NCBI GenBank assembly: GCA_003508835.1
Contig: PUFA01000062.1
Span: 496,001 to 560,000 of the forward strand
From: Eonycteris spelaea
Lineage: Eukaryota; Chordata; Mammalia; Chiroptera; Pteropodidae
Length of the DNA: 64,000 nucleotides
Direction: 5' to 3'
Position 1 is the stretch's first letter; every line of letters begins with the position of its first letter. Shown here piece by piece: positions 1 through 11,897 of this stretch. Both the position numbers and the translations under genes were made by a program. The notes beneath the pieces are model-generated. The model was not told the origin of the DNA. It made no database searches and worked only from the letters and a program-made list of their open reading frames with translations.

Positions 1-870
1 AGCAAAGATTACGGGTACAGATGTAGGCAGGTTGTTAGATAGAATAATAATGAAACTTCACTTCTGTTAGCTTCTATTTTCTCAGTGAAAGAAGGAGCAC
101 AATAATAATCAGTGAGAGAAGAAAGATTGAATGTGTATGAATATGGCATGTTAGGGAAAGCAAGTATAAAATAATTGCTTGAGAGAAGTTAATAAATATA
201 AAAGGTACAATGGGAAAAGATTGGAAATAAAAGTGAATAATGTTACTATAATAAAAATATTATCTTAAATACAAAAAATTAAAATATTTTATTTTGGTGT
301 ATTTTAAAATAAACATTTATATTAAATACTGTAAAATAAGGTTTTGAAATATATTCTACTGCTAATAATTTTAAGATTATACATTTCAATGTAAAAATCT
401 ATTTTGTTATATCTTTTAAAAGTAATACGCCTTTGTTTTGAATTTTCAGTGACTTATCTAAGAACATTTAAAATGAACTGTTCTTATGGGCAATATGCCA
501 AACAGCTTGCAATTTGTTGACTCTTTCATAGCTAGCTGGAATTCTAAATTCTAACAATCCCCAGTGGTAGAAGTTTAATCATTTGAATCACTGCTTGCTC
601 TGGAAACAAACTAAGCAGAAATTGAAATTATCATCCTCTCAAACCGAAGAAACATTCTCTGGAGCACTGACCTATTTTAGATTTCTTGGGTAAATTGCAC
701 TGGACTTCATCCTAAACTCAGACCTTACTATCAAACCACAATGATGTCCAGTGTGTTCCACAAGTCTCACACAGCCTGTAACTATTTATTCGAAAAGAAA
801 AAGAAAGGTCGTGGAATCATCACTCCCCTGCCTCACTGGTTCATTTATCCTTCTCAACAGGTAGAAACAT
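1..870. other. AT-rich non-coding, nothing recognised
   Basis: Every frame is broken by frequent stops and no repeat family was recognised. Only short chance ORFs are present. Confidence 0.6.
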
Positions 871-873
871 TCC

Positions 874-950
874 ATTCAGTATTTATTGAACATCTCCTGT
901 GGGCACAATACTGGGAAACTGGTGATAGTAAATGAGCTAGATTATATTGT
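874..950 (-). repeat. L2 LINE 3' end fragment (antisense)
   Basis: The phrase 'atttattgaacatctcctgtg' followed by an 'actgggaaactggtgata' block matches the antisense of the L2 3' end, which typically reads 'tttattgagcacctactatgtgccaggcact'. It is old and diverged, and its edges are approximate. Confidence 0.45.
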
Positions 951-1738
951 TAGCAAGCAGATGTTCAAGCATTATTTGTCACCTGTGACTAGTGGGATGC
1001 TTGACTTAGTTGATGTGGAGAAATTCAACAAAGCAGCTGGAATCCTTTATGAGAATGTGTGTGAGTTTTTGCAAGGATGTTAGTAAAAATGTAGTTCATT
1101 GGAGATCAGTTTCCTGGTGTATCAATTCAGAAACTCATAACCTCAAATATCAGAGCTCTGTGCTCATCAATAACAATGAAGACATCCAGAGAACTTATGG
1201 AGAATATTTATGTATTATTTTCTCTATACTACCACTTCTCTCCTGAAAATGAGTTTTAACCAACATAAAGATGAGCATACAAAAATGAAATCTGAGATAA
1301 AGCTAGGCTACTATTGTAAATATCAAAAGGATTTTCAAATGTCTTTTTATCTGCGCAGAGTATTATTAAATTAGAACAGTCAGATTGATCCTAAGCTATT
1401 GCCTTTCTAAATATTGTCAAAATATATTTAGCCCTATAAATAAAAGCCTCTTCATGAATCAAATAAATCACCTAATTTCCTATGAATATCCAGAAATATT
1501 GACTCAAGAAAATAATTTTCATTGACCTGAATCATTCTTCTAATTATTTTGTGCATTACTATACTTCCTCATACTTCTTTCTTCCCACCCATAGACCTCC
1601 CTTCCCTCTCTGTTCCTTTTTATTTTTCTGGAAGAAAAGTGAATTAAAATTTAAAAAATTAATATATATATATAACTGAGATATAAATCTGATTGACACT
1701 TATCCACAGTCATAATGCTGATACCCTCAGCCCATATT
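951..1738. other. Unrecognised non-coding; short (TA)n at 1662-1674
   Basis: No repeat family was recognised apart from the short TA run. ORF fragments in 950-1250 overlap each other in different frames, have no splice-site or codon signal, and may be a decayed LINE. Confidence 0.45.
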
Positions 1739-1739
1739 A

Positions 1740-2520
1740 TCTCCATCGGTCTCAGTAATTGGCAACACAATTCTTCAGATTACTCAAAATTACAATTCTG
1801 AAGTCATCTTGCTAGACTGGTCTCCTTATTTCATATGCTGCACTTAAATTATCAGTAAATAGCATCATTCTTGTTAAAGCTACCATTTTTCTTGTTGCTT
1901 CTAGTAACACAAAACTAGTCTCCTTTCTTTCATCTTTGTTCTCTTCCATTCATTCTCCGTTAGCCAAAATAATTATTTTATAATTAAAATCCTATTGGGT
2001 TATACCTATTTCACACTCTCCAATGGTTTCCTCTCTCTTAAATTGGCCTATGTAATGCTACATGTTTGATGTCTTGCTGTCCCTCTGATAGGCTCTCCTA
2101 CCATTCTTTTGCTTTCCTGCTCTATCACAGCCATACTTTCTACTTTACTGCTCTTTGCTAATGCCAGGTGTGCTCTGGTGTCAGGGCATTTGCACTTCCC
2201 TGCACCTGGAACTCTCTTCTCCGAGGTAACTACAAGACTGCTGTTCTCTATCTTCAGGCCTCTGCACGAATGTCACAGTGTTGAGATACATCTTCCTTTT
2301 TAGCCCATAAAAACAAAATAGCACATTCCTTCCCATTCCTACATGTTTAACCTCACTCTGGGATTTTTTTTAATATATATATAAATCTTATTTGAAAAAA
2401 AATATTTAATTATCCGTGTATTTTCTGTTCCCTATCATGTAACCCTAAACTTTATGAGAGCAAAAGTTTAATGTGTTTTTGTTCAATACTATAACCAGAG
2501 CTTCTAAAAAAAAATGCTTA
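1740..2520 (+). repeat. L2 LINE 3' portion (sense)
   Basis: Landmarks occur in L2 order. These are a 'ccaatggtttcctctc' block, 'cagggcatttgcacttccctgcacctgg', 'cttcaggcctctgcacgaatgtcac', and finally a 'ctttatgagagcaaaagtttaatgtg' block. They correspond to the remembered L2 phrases for 'caatggcttcccattgc', 'cagggcctttgcacttgctgttccc', 'caggtctcagctcaaatgtcac' and 'atgagggcagggactttgtctg'. The reading frame is destroyed, so this is a relic of the L2 ORF2 tail and 3' UTR with no function implied. Confidence 0.7.
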
Positions 2521-3305
2521 ATTTTTAAATTTATTACCTCCAGGTTATAGTCTATTTATGTATCCCATATTTTTCAACACAACTTAAAAATATATTCAAA
2601 ATGAGAATATACTTTTAATTGTCTAAAACCAAGCCCATTTTATGTAACAAATAAATATAATGTATTTCACGACTTTTAAAAGCATTGAATCTAACCTCCA
2701 TATTCCACCTACTTAATAGGGGGAAATTACAATACATAAATAAATTAAAATCTCAGTTTCTTTGAGAGATTTTGATTAGTTTCATTGCAAGCATCTCACT
2801 GTTTACCAGTGAGCTGAACTGAAAGAAAGGATTCTGGTTCTCTCAATTCTTAGGTGACTCATTTAGAATAGCATATGGATTAACACAGCAGATAAGACAA
2901 AATAAATAGAAATACCAGCGGAGAGTTTGTCGCTGTGTGTTATGCACTTCCTACGAAATTTTGCTTCTAGATAGAGTATAGAGGAAAATAGTCTCAATGT
3001 CATGAAAGCACAATTATACAAGGGCCAGGAAATAATCTCAATAACTTGAGTTCTTTTTTGTAATTATATTATATAAGAATAATTTGGAAATCCATTTATA
3101 GAGTATCTGAAGGCCTGGATCAAATCACATGGTCTGGGAACCTCATTCTCTTTATCAAAAGACAAAAATCAAATATGAAAGAGAACACCTGTAACAGTCA
3201 CAGAAGGAAGAGACTTCAAAGAAAAAAGATTTTGAAATGAAGTAAAATATAATTTCACATATAATTTAAAAATCGTAAATATACGACATGCAAATTATAA
3301 GTTCA
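2521..3305. other. AT-rich non-coding, nothing recognised
   Basis: No ORF, RNA gene or repeat family could be named here. Confidence 0.5.
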
Positions 3306-3309
3306 TAAA

Positions 3310-3690
3310 CTGACCGCTAGGCAGAGAGGGCAAGGAGAGACTGAAGAAACAGAGACCACTCCACATTGGTAGGTGGTAGGTTAATAAGCAAGAGAATTTA
3401 CACCTGACGCTTGTCTTGGACACTGCAAGATGAGCAGGTCACCACATCCACCCACTAGAATCTTAAAAGTTTATACAGAAGCCTTAACTGGATTCATTCA
3501 AGAATTCAGTCCAGATGGTCTCCACAACACTTTATTCTCACAAAGCTATGTCCTTCAAACAGGTCCTACTGTGGGAATGATGGTTGGAACATAGGACAGG
3601 GGAAGGGGTGAGGATTGTCCAATTGCCCAGATCCAGTTCATGGGTCATCTTGTGGTCACATACTCTCGATGACCTCCTCCAATGCAAATA
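3310..3690 (-). repeat. Possible LTR fragment (antisense)
   Basis: This block is richer in G+C than its surroundings and keeps CpG traces. Read on the minus strand it has LTR-like order: a polypyrimidine/CCCCTT stretch, an AATAAA poly(A) signal (seen as 'tttatt' near 3530), then a GT-rich stretch. No TG...CA ends or target duplication were found, and the family is not recognised. It could also be another kind of repeat or a unique sequence. Confidence 0.3.
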
Positions 3691-3691
3691 T

Positions 3692-6600
3692 TAAATAAAG
3701 GCATGCAAAGATTATTAATATATTAATGAGGAAACTATACGATTTAAAAAAATCTTTTATAAAGAACCTTTTGAATTTCTTGCAGTTTATAGATGTTAAA
3801 ATTGTTAAAATAAGATTGCTGGCTTGGGTGTAAAACTATTTAATGTTTTTATTTAGGAAAGAGTTATTTTACTATTAGATGGGGGCACCTCTATGCTTAT
3901 CTTCAGAGTTGCTAGGATATCTGCTTACTTCTTGGCCAAAATAAGGCCTACATAACTAACTAATGATGTGTGATGTACTGTTTAGAACCTATAGCACAAC
4001 TGGTAGCAAGGAAGGTTTATTTATGGATGACTTTCACCTAGTATAACAGGTTAGACAACTTGGCTTCTCTAAGTAATCAAAGGGACACACAATACACTAC
4101 TGGAAACATTTGTCTAGAAGCTCCCTAAAACCAAGATTTATTACACAAATCTTGAAAGTTCAATCCAAAGATGATGTATCTTTGTGCAAATGAGAAAGAC
4201 CTCAGAAAGGATAAGCCTTGATGTGTATCTCTTGGACCTCCTCCTAAGTTTTCCTGAACTCTCTCTCTCTTGTATTCTTTGTGTTTATTATAAGCCTTGC
4301 TTGAGTATATTCTATAGTCTCATGAGTCCTGGTAATTACCTCTGTAATATTTGCAATTACCTGGAACAATTAACAACAACAACAAAATACAGCAAAACAT
4401 ATCAAAAAAAATTTCAATGTAATCTTTTCTACAGGAGAAGAATTCTATGTAACTTTATTAGATAAGATGCAAAACCCAGCAAGTCACTTTGTGATATCTT
4501 GGCTCTGATTGAATAGTAAATAGAAAATCGAATAAAAATGCATTCTCTTATAGAATTACATAATCCTGCAGAGGGCTTGTTAAACAGTGTTCCAGTATGA
4601 TTGAAAGGACATGCTGTTTAACTTTTTTCTTATGTCAGTTTTTAAATTACTTTTCTTAAGAATGATAAAGTAAAATTAATATGATCTAGTAGTATTTTTA
4701 TTTGCTTATTTTATGACATTATAATGATAATGCTTCTTTATTCACTTTCTAGAGAATACTTAAAGGGTGTAGTTACAAAGACCTAGGGCAATTCATCTAA
4801 TCTATACTTAAAGATATCTCTGATAGGAATTTAGATCATATAAAAACATTACGTATTACACTTGTGTTTATCTAGACATTTTAGCACAAGAAATGTATTG
4901 TGGTTAAACTTAATAGTGCTAAACAACAACAACAACAAAAACTCTGAAACAAAGTGTCCTGATTTTTTAAGCATTTTAAATAACAGTAAGTAAACTGGGC
5001 ATTCTGCTCATCTACGATATAGCTAGACATGAAGGGGAAAAAAAATGATATGGAAGCTTAAATTGGAATTTAAAAAGAGAGATTATGTTTTCCTCATAAT
5101 TTGCTTGCATATTATGTATATACACAAACACACAGAAAACACACGTATGTGTATACATATGTGTGAGAATTTTACATTTGTTTATTGCTTAAGAAAATGC
5201 AAAATTTAAGATGTAAAATATGTCTAATGTATTTCCACACAGTTTTTAATAGTGTAAACTGAACACTCAAATAAGGCAAACTAACAATATAAATTGAAAA
5301 AGCAAGAAAAACTTAGATCATAAAGAAATGATATTGCAAATGTGAGATACTCTTTTGAAATACACGAGTTTTATAAAAAATTTAAAGTTTATTTATAGAT
5401 AACATTGATATGAAGCATTCTTCAACAATTCAGTTATTTGCTAAAGTGAAATGTAATTTAACCACACAGAATCTTATATACGTGCATATGCTGTAGTATT
5501 TGACTCTAGTTGATTCTCAGGGAATTGTATTTTATATAATTTTAATACATGTTGCCATAATTTAAATAAAAATGCAAAATATAAATTTTGATATAGGAGA
5601 TTTTGAAGGTCATAGGTTATTTCATAAGATATAATTTGAATATAATTTCAAGTTTTCCTTTTATATAATTATGCTTATTGAAATTATGCTTAAAATGTGT
5701 TATATTATAAAAGACACGTGATATTTCCTTTGTTGTTTTTGTTCTGATTTTTTTAGCCTTTATAATTATGACTAGTTATTTCAGGAAGTGACAGATTTTA
5801 ACTACCCATTTTGTTGCTAATGGCATAGAGATCTAACGGCCCATAGATAACTTTGTTCTATCAAGAATATTTTTAAAGTATTTACATAAAAGCCTAGTCA
5901 GACATTTCTCACAGAATCAAAGATTGATTTTTAAGCTTTAATTTAAAGAGAAATAATTTGTCTAGGAAATATATTCTATTTAAATTCTCTAGAGATGATA
6001 TTATGATAATTATGAACTCTGCTTTTTGTATATCCATTTCTAAAATTAAATTCTTTGTAATTAACTAAAAGTAATGTGCTGTGGTGTTTTCAAACTGTAA
6101 AAATAATCAAGTCTCAAAGAATAAAGTAGCTCATTAGAGTTAAAATATAATGATCACCTGAGTATTTTTCCAACATACTAAATTTTCTTTACAGCTAAAA
6201 CTTTACCAAATTTATTGCAATGTCTTTATCACATAATGAAAAGGAAGTATTTAGATGCTTAGTGTTGACCAGTTTGTAAAGCATCACAAACTCCTAGTCC
6301 AATTATAAAGACGTTCTAGAGGTCAGAGGAAAATGTAAGATTAAGAAGAGTTACGTTAAATCAGCGAGAAAAATCTGAGGCAAATGAGAAGGTACTTTGA
6401 CCTGATGAGTAAAGAAAATGGCAGTGCTAAGGAGGATCGGTCTCCAGATCTGAGACAAATTAGGTAATAGGTAGAAATTTGTGAGCCTTTTTTTTTTTTT
6501 TTCCACAGACACATTCCCTGAGCAAATTAGTGTCCACTAGGCACTGCAAGGCAGAAAATTAATGCTACTAGAGGTATACTGCAGGTTATATCTGAGTGAC

Positions 6601-7083
6601 CCAAAATCCCAAATCAATAATTACAAGGAAAGGCAGGTGTGAGGATGTCCCTCTCATTCCCTTCTCCTCAATATTCTAGTACTATGTGACTATAACAAGG
6701 TGGGACATTTTCAGAAGTGAGCAGAGTATGAGGAAAAGGCATATATAAGTGCCTTAAGATCAGGTTTCTACTGCTTCTTCAAGTACATACTAGTAACAGA
6801 AAGAAAACAAAATCAAACAAAAGCCTAACATCTTAATGGAAAATGAATTCCTAGGCAAAGAAACAGGCTTCGTTCTAATTCCACAATGATAGTATAAGCC
6901 CTAAAGAACAAATTCTTCCAACTAATTACAACTTAAAACTTAGTTCAACATACAAGAAATAAGGCTCTTAAATGCAAGCAAAAGCCGGCAGATTTCAGAG
7001 GGAAGTCAACTTGGACAATCAACTCTCGGAAAGACGTTTTTCTTTTTCTAATATTTTAATCTGGGCTCAGCTCTTCAATGATT
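3692..7083. other. Long AT-rich stretch with only simple repeats
   Basis: No gene or named repeat was seen. Simple sequence includes (AAC)n at about 4921-4939, a TA/CA/TG-rich tract at 5117-5165, and a T16 run near 6488-6503. Confidence 0.5.
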
Positions 7084-7084
7084 A

Positions 7085-8064
7085 TTTATTTAAAAAAATG
7101 GATTTTTCTGAAATATAATTGATATAATATGTGCACATATTTAATGTGGAAAAGATAATGATTTTGGACATAGGCAAATACCTGTAATTCTATCATCACA
7201 ATCAAGGTAACAGACATATCTAACACTGGCTAAAGTTGCCTGTGTCCTTTGCTTTTTGTTTGTCTTTTGAGTAAGAATATTACTGTAAACTTTCCCTCTT
7301 AAATTTTGAAGGGGACAATACCACAATGATAACTGTAGGCACAACGTTGCACAGCAGATCTTGAGAACTTATTCATCTTGAGTAACTGAAACTTTATGCC
7401 CACAGAACAACAACTCCACCCCACCTTCCCAGCACCTGGCAGCCAGTACCGTATCCTTCTCAAAGTTTGACTGTTTTAGGTTATCTTATACAAGGGAAAT
7501 CATGCAATATTTGTGTTTCTACATCTGGCATATTTCACTGAGCATAATGTCCTCCAGATTAATCCATGTAGTTGCAATGATAAGATTTCCTTTTTCTAAG
7601 GCTGAACAATATTCTATTGTATGTATATACCAAAATGTCTTATCCATCTATGACTTGATGGACACTTGGACTGTTTCCATATCTAGGCTATTGTGAAGAG
7701 CACTGCAGTGAATGTGGAAGTGCAGATATTTCTTCAAGATCCTAACTTCAATTCTGTGGGATACGTACCTAGGAGTAGGATAGTTGGGCCATATGGTAGA
7801 TTCACTTTTGTTTTATCAAGAAATATTCATACAGTTTTTCATAGCTGTTACACCGTTCTACATTTTCACTGACAGTGTACAAGGGTTCCAAATGTCTCAC
7901 AAATCTTGCCAACACTTATGCTTTTTTTAAAAAATTGTAACTGTCCAAACAGGTTTCGAGGGACTATCATAGTTTTGATATGCATTTTCGGGACTATTAA
8001 TGATGTCACATCGTTTAATATATCTGTTGGCTACTTATGTGTCTTCTATGGAGAAATGTCTGAT
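7085..8064 (-). mobile_element. L1 LINE 3' part, antisense (main body of a twin-primed insertion)
   Basis: The sequence is antisense to the end of L1 ORF2 and the 3' UTR. Landmarks are 'atttcactgagcataatgtcctccag', 'ggctgaacaatattctattgtatgtatatacc', 'gatggacacttggactgtttccatatctaggctattgtgaa', and 'gtgtcttctatggagaaatgtc' at the right edge. The 3' UTR lies at the left. It is an old, dead copy. Directly to the right the next L1 segment runs in the opposite orientation and ends in L1 coordinates just before this one starts, so both belong to one insertion. Confidence 0.9.
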
Positions 8065-8065
8065 A

Positions 8066-8860
8066 TATACTGAAAACTACACCACTGATGATGAAATAAA
8101 TTAAAGGAGACACAAATTATGGAACGATAATTCAAGTTCATGGATTGAAAGAATGCTATTGTTAAAATGTTTATACTATCAAAAGCGATCTAAAGATTCA
8201 ATGATATATCAAAATTCCAATAGCATTTTTATATAAATAGAAAAAATACTAAAATTCATATGGAATGATAAGAATCCCAGAATAGGCAATGTTATCTTGA
8301 GCAAGAGAATGAAGCTAAAAGTATCACACTTCCTGATTCAAAATATATTACAAAGCTACATAAATTAAAACAGTATGGTACTGGTATAAAGAAAGATATA
8401 TAAACAATAGAATAGAACTGAGAGCCCAGCAATAAACCTGCACATATACAGTCAACTAATATTTGACAAGGTACCAAGGAGACTCACAGAGAAAGGATGC
8501 TGTTTTCAACAAATGACACTGGGTGTCCACATGCAAAAAAATAACAGTAGACCCCCCACCTTATATCATACAAAAAATCAGCTGAAAGTAGATTAAAGAC
8601 TTAAATGTAAGACCTGAAAATGCAAAACTTCGGGGAAGGAAACATAATGGAAAAGCTTCTTGACATTGGTCTTGGTAATGATTTCATGGATATATCACCA
8701 AAAATAATAGCAAAAATAATAACAACAAACAAACAAACAAAAACTAAAAGTAGATAAGTGGGACCATATCAAACTAAAAAGCTTCTGCACAGCAGAGGAA
8801 ACCTATAGAGTAGAAAAAATGTTTGCAAACCATTTATCTAATAAAGGGTTAATTTCATCC
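8066..8860 (+). mobile_element. L1 ORF2 segment, sense (inverted 5' piece of the same insertion)
   Basis: It reads in the sense direction through the reverse-transcriptase C-terminal part of L1 ORF2. Landmarks are 'tggattgaaagaatgctattgttaaaatg', 'aaaattccaatagcatttt', 'acagtatggtactggtataaa', 'gacttaaatgtaagacctgaaa' and 'aaactaaaaagcttctgcac', with stops and indels throughout. It ends at 'aataaagggttaa', about 100 bases of L1 consensus before the point where the neighbouring antisense piece begins. That arrangement is the signature of 5' inversion by twin priming with a small junction deletion. Confidence 0.9.
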
Positions 8861-9148
8861 CTGATGTTTTATGACTAAAAGGACATTTTTCATGTAATCA
8901 AGTTTAAACTTGCTCAAATAAGCCACTGTGGTGTTCTATGAGGCTGATATTCTTAATACTGTACATGAAGTGAAAGTTTATTGGATGTCTTATTCAGGAA
9001 TCCAGTACTGCATATTCTGAGTAGTGAAATGAATACCTTCATCACTAACAGTAGTGTCCGGAGCCCCTCAAAATGTTAGTGTCATGTAAAACAATAAAAG
9101 GCAGACGGGTTGTCATAAATTAAAAGAGACTAAAGATACATGTCAATT

Positions 9149-9150
<2 letters not shown>
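8861..9150. other. Unrecognised flank of the L1
   Basis: Nothing nameable. No obvious target-site duplication for the L1 was seen here against the bases left of 7085. Confidence 0.4.

Positions 9151-9191
<41 letters not shown>
9151..9191 (+). repeat. (GT)n microsatellite
   Basis: An uninterrupted GT array of about 20 units runs into 'gcacgcgtgc'. Confidence 0.97.
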
Positions 9192-9192
<1 letters not shown>

Positions 9193-9720
9193 ACGCGTGC
9201 AAGTTTTCCTACAATATCTTAAGTGATATTTATAAGGAATTATAATTGCGGTTGGGTTTTATGATGTGAAGTCGTATGGAGGGAGGGCAGAGGTAATGTT
9301 TGACGGGATGTATAGAATGTGAGAGTGTTACATTGATGAACAGACTCTTTGCTAGATTGGGAGATAATTTAAGACATCAAGGAAGTAATAGGGGAAAAGT
9401 GAAAGAACAATGAATTAGATTTCTTGAAGAATTTTGAGATGCGAGAGTATACTAGAGCAGATAAGTCACCAGATGGTGACCAGAGTGATATTTGAAATAG
9501 AGATTTTAGAGGTGATGAAGTTCATACTGACATTAATGAGTAATATCTAGAGTATGGCCATAGAAATGAGTAGCTGAGGTGTAGGAAAGAGAAAAAAATA
9601 TTTGAAGAAGTACATTCTGAATTAGCAGAAAAATGATTGCATTTTATATTTTAAAATTGGAAAGATAGGTATAAGGATAGATGTACAGAATAATAGTAAA
9701 ACATTGAGAGTACAGAAATA
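9192..9720. other. Unrecognised, purine-rich
   Basis: G/A-rich text without stop-free frames. It may be decayed antisense L2 but the match is too weak to call. Confidence 0.4.
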
Positions 9721-9724
9721 AAAC

Positions 9725-10935
9725 CTTACTGTTTTGATAAACTGATTTTTGACAAGAGGTCTAAGACAATTCAGTGAGTAAAAGGGAATAGTCATTTCAA
9801 CAATTGGTGTGTGAACAACTAGATACCACAATGAAGCTAGACTGCTTCCTCAGAACATACATTAACAAAATCTCAAAACGGATCATACATCTAAATGTAA
9901 GATCTAAAAATATAAAATATTTAGAAGAAAACAGAAGTGAACATTGGTGATCCTGGATTAGACAAAGATTTCTTAAATATAATACAAAAATCAAAAGTGA
10001 GAACAGAAAAATGGATAAATTAAACTTCATTAAGTTGATCAACTTTTTATAAAGGGTTCCATTATGAAAGTGAAAGACAAGCATCAGAATGGGAGAAAAC
10101 TTTTGCTAATAATTATCTGATAAGGGACTTATATTCAGAATATGTAATCTTACTGTTCAATAATAAAAAGACAAATAACAGCATTAAAAATGGCCAAAGG
10201 AGTTGAACTGCCATTCTCTAAAGGAATTAGACAAATGACTAATAAGCACATGCAAAAATGATTAACATCTTTAGACAACTGCAAATCACAATGAGGTAGA
10301 GATAGCACTTCACACCCACAAGTATGTCTACAGTAACGAATGTTGATAAGAGTGGAGAAATTGGAACTCTTACACTTTGCACTGGGAATGTAAAATAGTA
10401 TAATTGCTTTGAAAAATAGTTCAACAGTTCTTCAAAATGTTAAACATTAAATTAATATGTGACTCAACAATTCTACTCATATGTAAATATCTACCAGAAA
10501 TAAAAATGTCCATTCAAAAACTTGTGCATTAATGTTCATAGCATCATTATTCATAATAGCCAGAAACAGAAGCAGCCAACATTTCCATCAGCTGATGAAT
10601 AAATAAATACAATGTAGTATATTAATGCAGTATGTGATGAACCTTAAACACTTTATTCTAAAGTGAAACAAGCCAGTCACAAAAGATCACATTTGTATAA
10701 TTTCATTTATCTGAAATACTTAGTTTAAGTAAATCTATAGAGACGGAAAGTATATCAGTGTTGCCTTGGACTTAGCAGTGGGAAGAATTGGTGGATTGAG
10801 TCTGTTGGGCACAGAGTTTCTTTCTGATGTAATAAAATGTTCTAGAATTTGTTTTAGTGACAGGATACACTTCTGTGAATATACTAAAAACATTTTATTT
10901 GTATACTTTAATGGATAAATTATATGATATAAAAT
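9725..10935 (+). mobile_element. L1 LINE, end of ORF2 plus 3' UTR (old L1M type)
   Basis: Sense L1 is recognisable from 'gataaactgatttttgac' through 'aatgggagaaaacttttgc', 'aataaaaagacaaataacagc', 'tgcaaatcacaatgaggtag', 'ttcatagcatcattattcataatagcc', 'aagccagtcacaaaagatcac' and 'tgtgaatatactaaaaacattt' near the 3' end. The element is 5'-truncated and riddled with stops and small indels. The 3' UTR form resembles L1MB/L1MC types. No coding potential remains. Confidence 0.9.
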
Positions 10936-11692
10936 TAGATGCTGATGTCTGTTTAAAAATAAGCACAATGAAAGCAAATAATGAAAAGTGTAAGCGTATG
11001 TGTGATGCAGATTATTCAGTTTGATGACTGTTTGGTATGAATATGGCAACCTGCACTCCATGTGATAACTTAAGAGATCTGCACAAGTGTCAGAATTTCA
11101 TGGCTTGATATCCGAGTCTTTAGGTATGTAATATTTATTTAAAATTATATATCCAGAGTGCAGAGAGTACATTGGAAAGGAGTATTGAGGAATGAGGCTG
11201 ACAAAGTAAGTAAGTTTATCTTACCAATAGACCACTGAAGATGAGGTAAGATTTCTCATATTGACAGGAAATTCAGCAGTGGCAATCTTCACACCCTAGA
11301 CACCTACCTTCTGATATTTTCTTTTTCTCTAATAATGGGAAAATAGCAAAAACAAACCCCAAAAAACAACCTCATTTCATGACTCAGATTTCTGAAGCAA
11401 TGGCACATGAGCTGAGCTGAATTACTGTATCAGCATTTACGAGCTGTCAAAAGCCCAAATACTAGACAATGACAATGATAACCAGGGATTACTGAAGTCT
11501 CTGAGGGACTCCAATAAATAACAACCCTGTTTCCCACCTGAATTCTATACAAACTGAGAGATAAGGGAAAGTATTGAAGTAAATAGGAAGTAAAAACTAA
11601 ATGTATATTTTTATTACAGATAAAAGCTAGGTTAGAGGGGACGGGTTTTATCCATAGGTAGTAGTTTTCCTAATATTAAACCCCAAATTTAG
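10936..11692. other. Unrecognised non-coding
   Basis: No named repeat. A pyrimidine-rich 'ttttattacag' at about 11610-11620 is a decent splice-acceptor look-alike. Confidence 0.4.
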
Positions 11693-11897
11693 ACAGAAGT
11701 GTCCAGTGTCCATGCAAATAAAGCAATGCTGGACAAGGCCAAGACTGTCCACATGAAAGATCTGCCAGCAGACAAAGAGGAGATCTCAAACTGTCAAAGT
11801 GTTCCAGACAAGGAAGAGGGGCTGGGCAGAGCATGCCCTGTCCATTCTTCTGAAATTTACCATTTACTTAAGGATACTGGTCCTTTGGAGGAAAAAG
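11693..11897 (+). CDS. Candidate internal exon of an unidentified gene (weak)
   Basis: A 205-base segment lies between an acceptor-like 'aaatttag' and a strong donor-like 'aaaaag|gtaaga'. It is open in one frame for 68 codons, starting just after the TAG that forms the acceptor. The peptide is polar and rich in Lys, Glu and Asp (it includes 'HMKDLPADKEEISN' and 'HLLKDTGPLEE'), unlike the Phe/Tyr/Ile/Leu-rich peptides from AT-rich junk nearby. An exon with these borders would enter in phase 0 and leave in phase 1. There is no recognised domain, no homologue that I can name, and the polypyrimidine tract is poor. It could be a chance ORF, a dead exon, or part of an unnamed repeat. Confidence 0.25.

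Noticed and set aside
2109..2303. 64-codon ORF as a small protein
   Set aside because: Lies entirely in a decayed L2.
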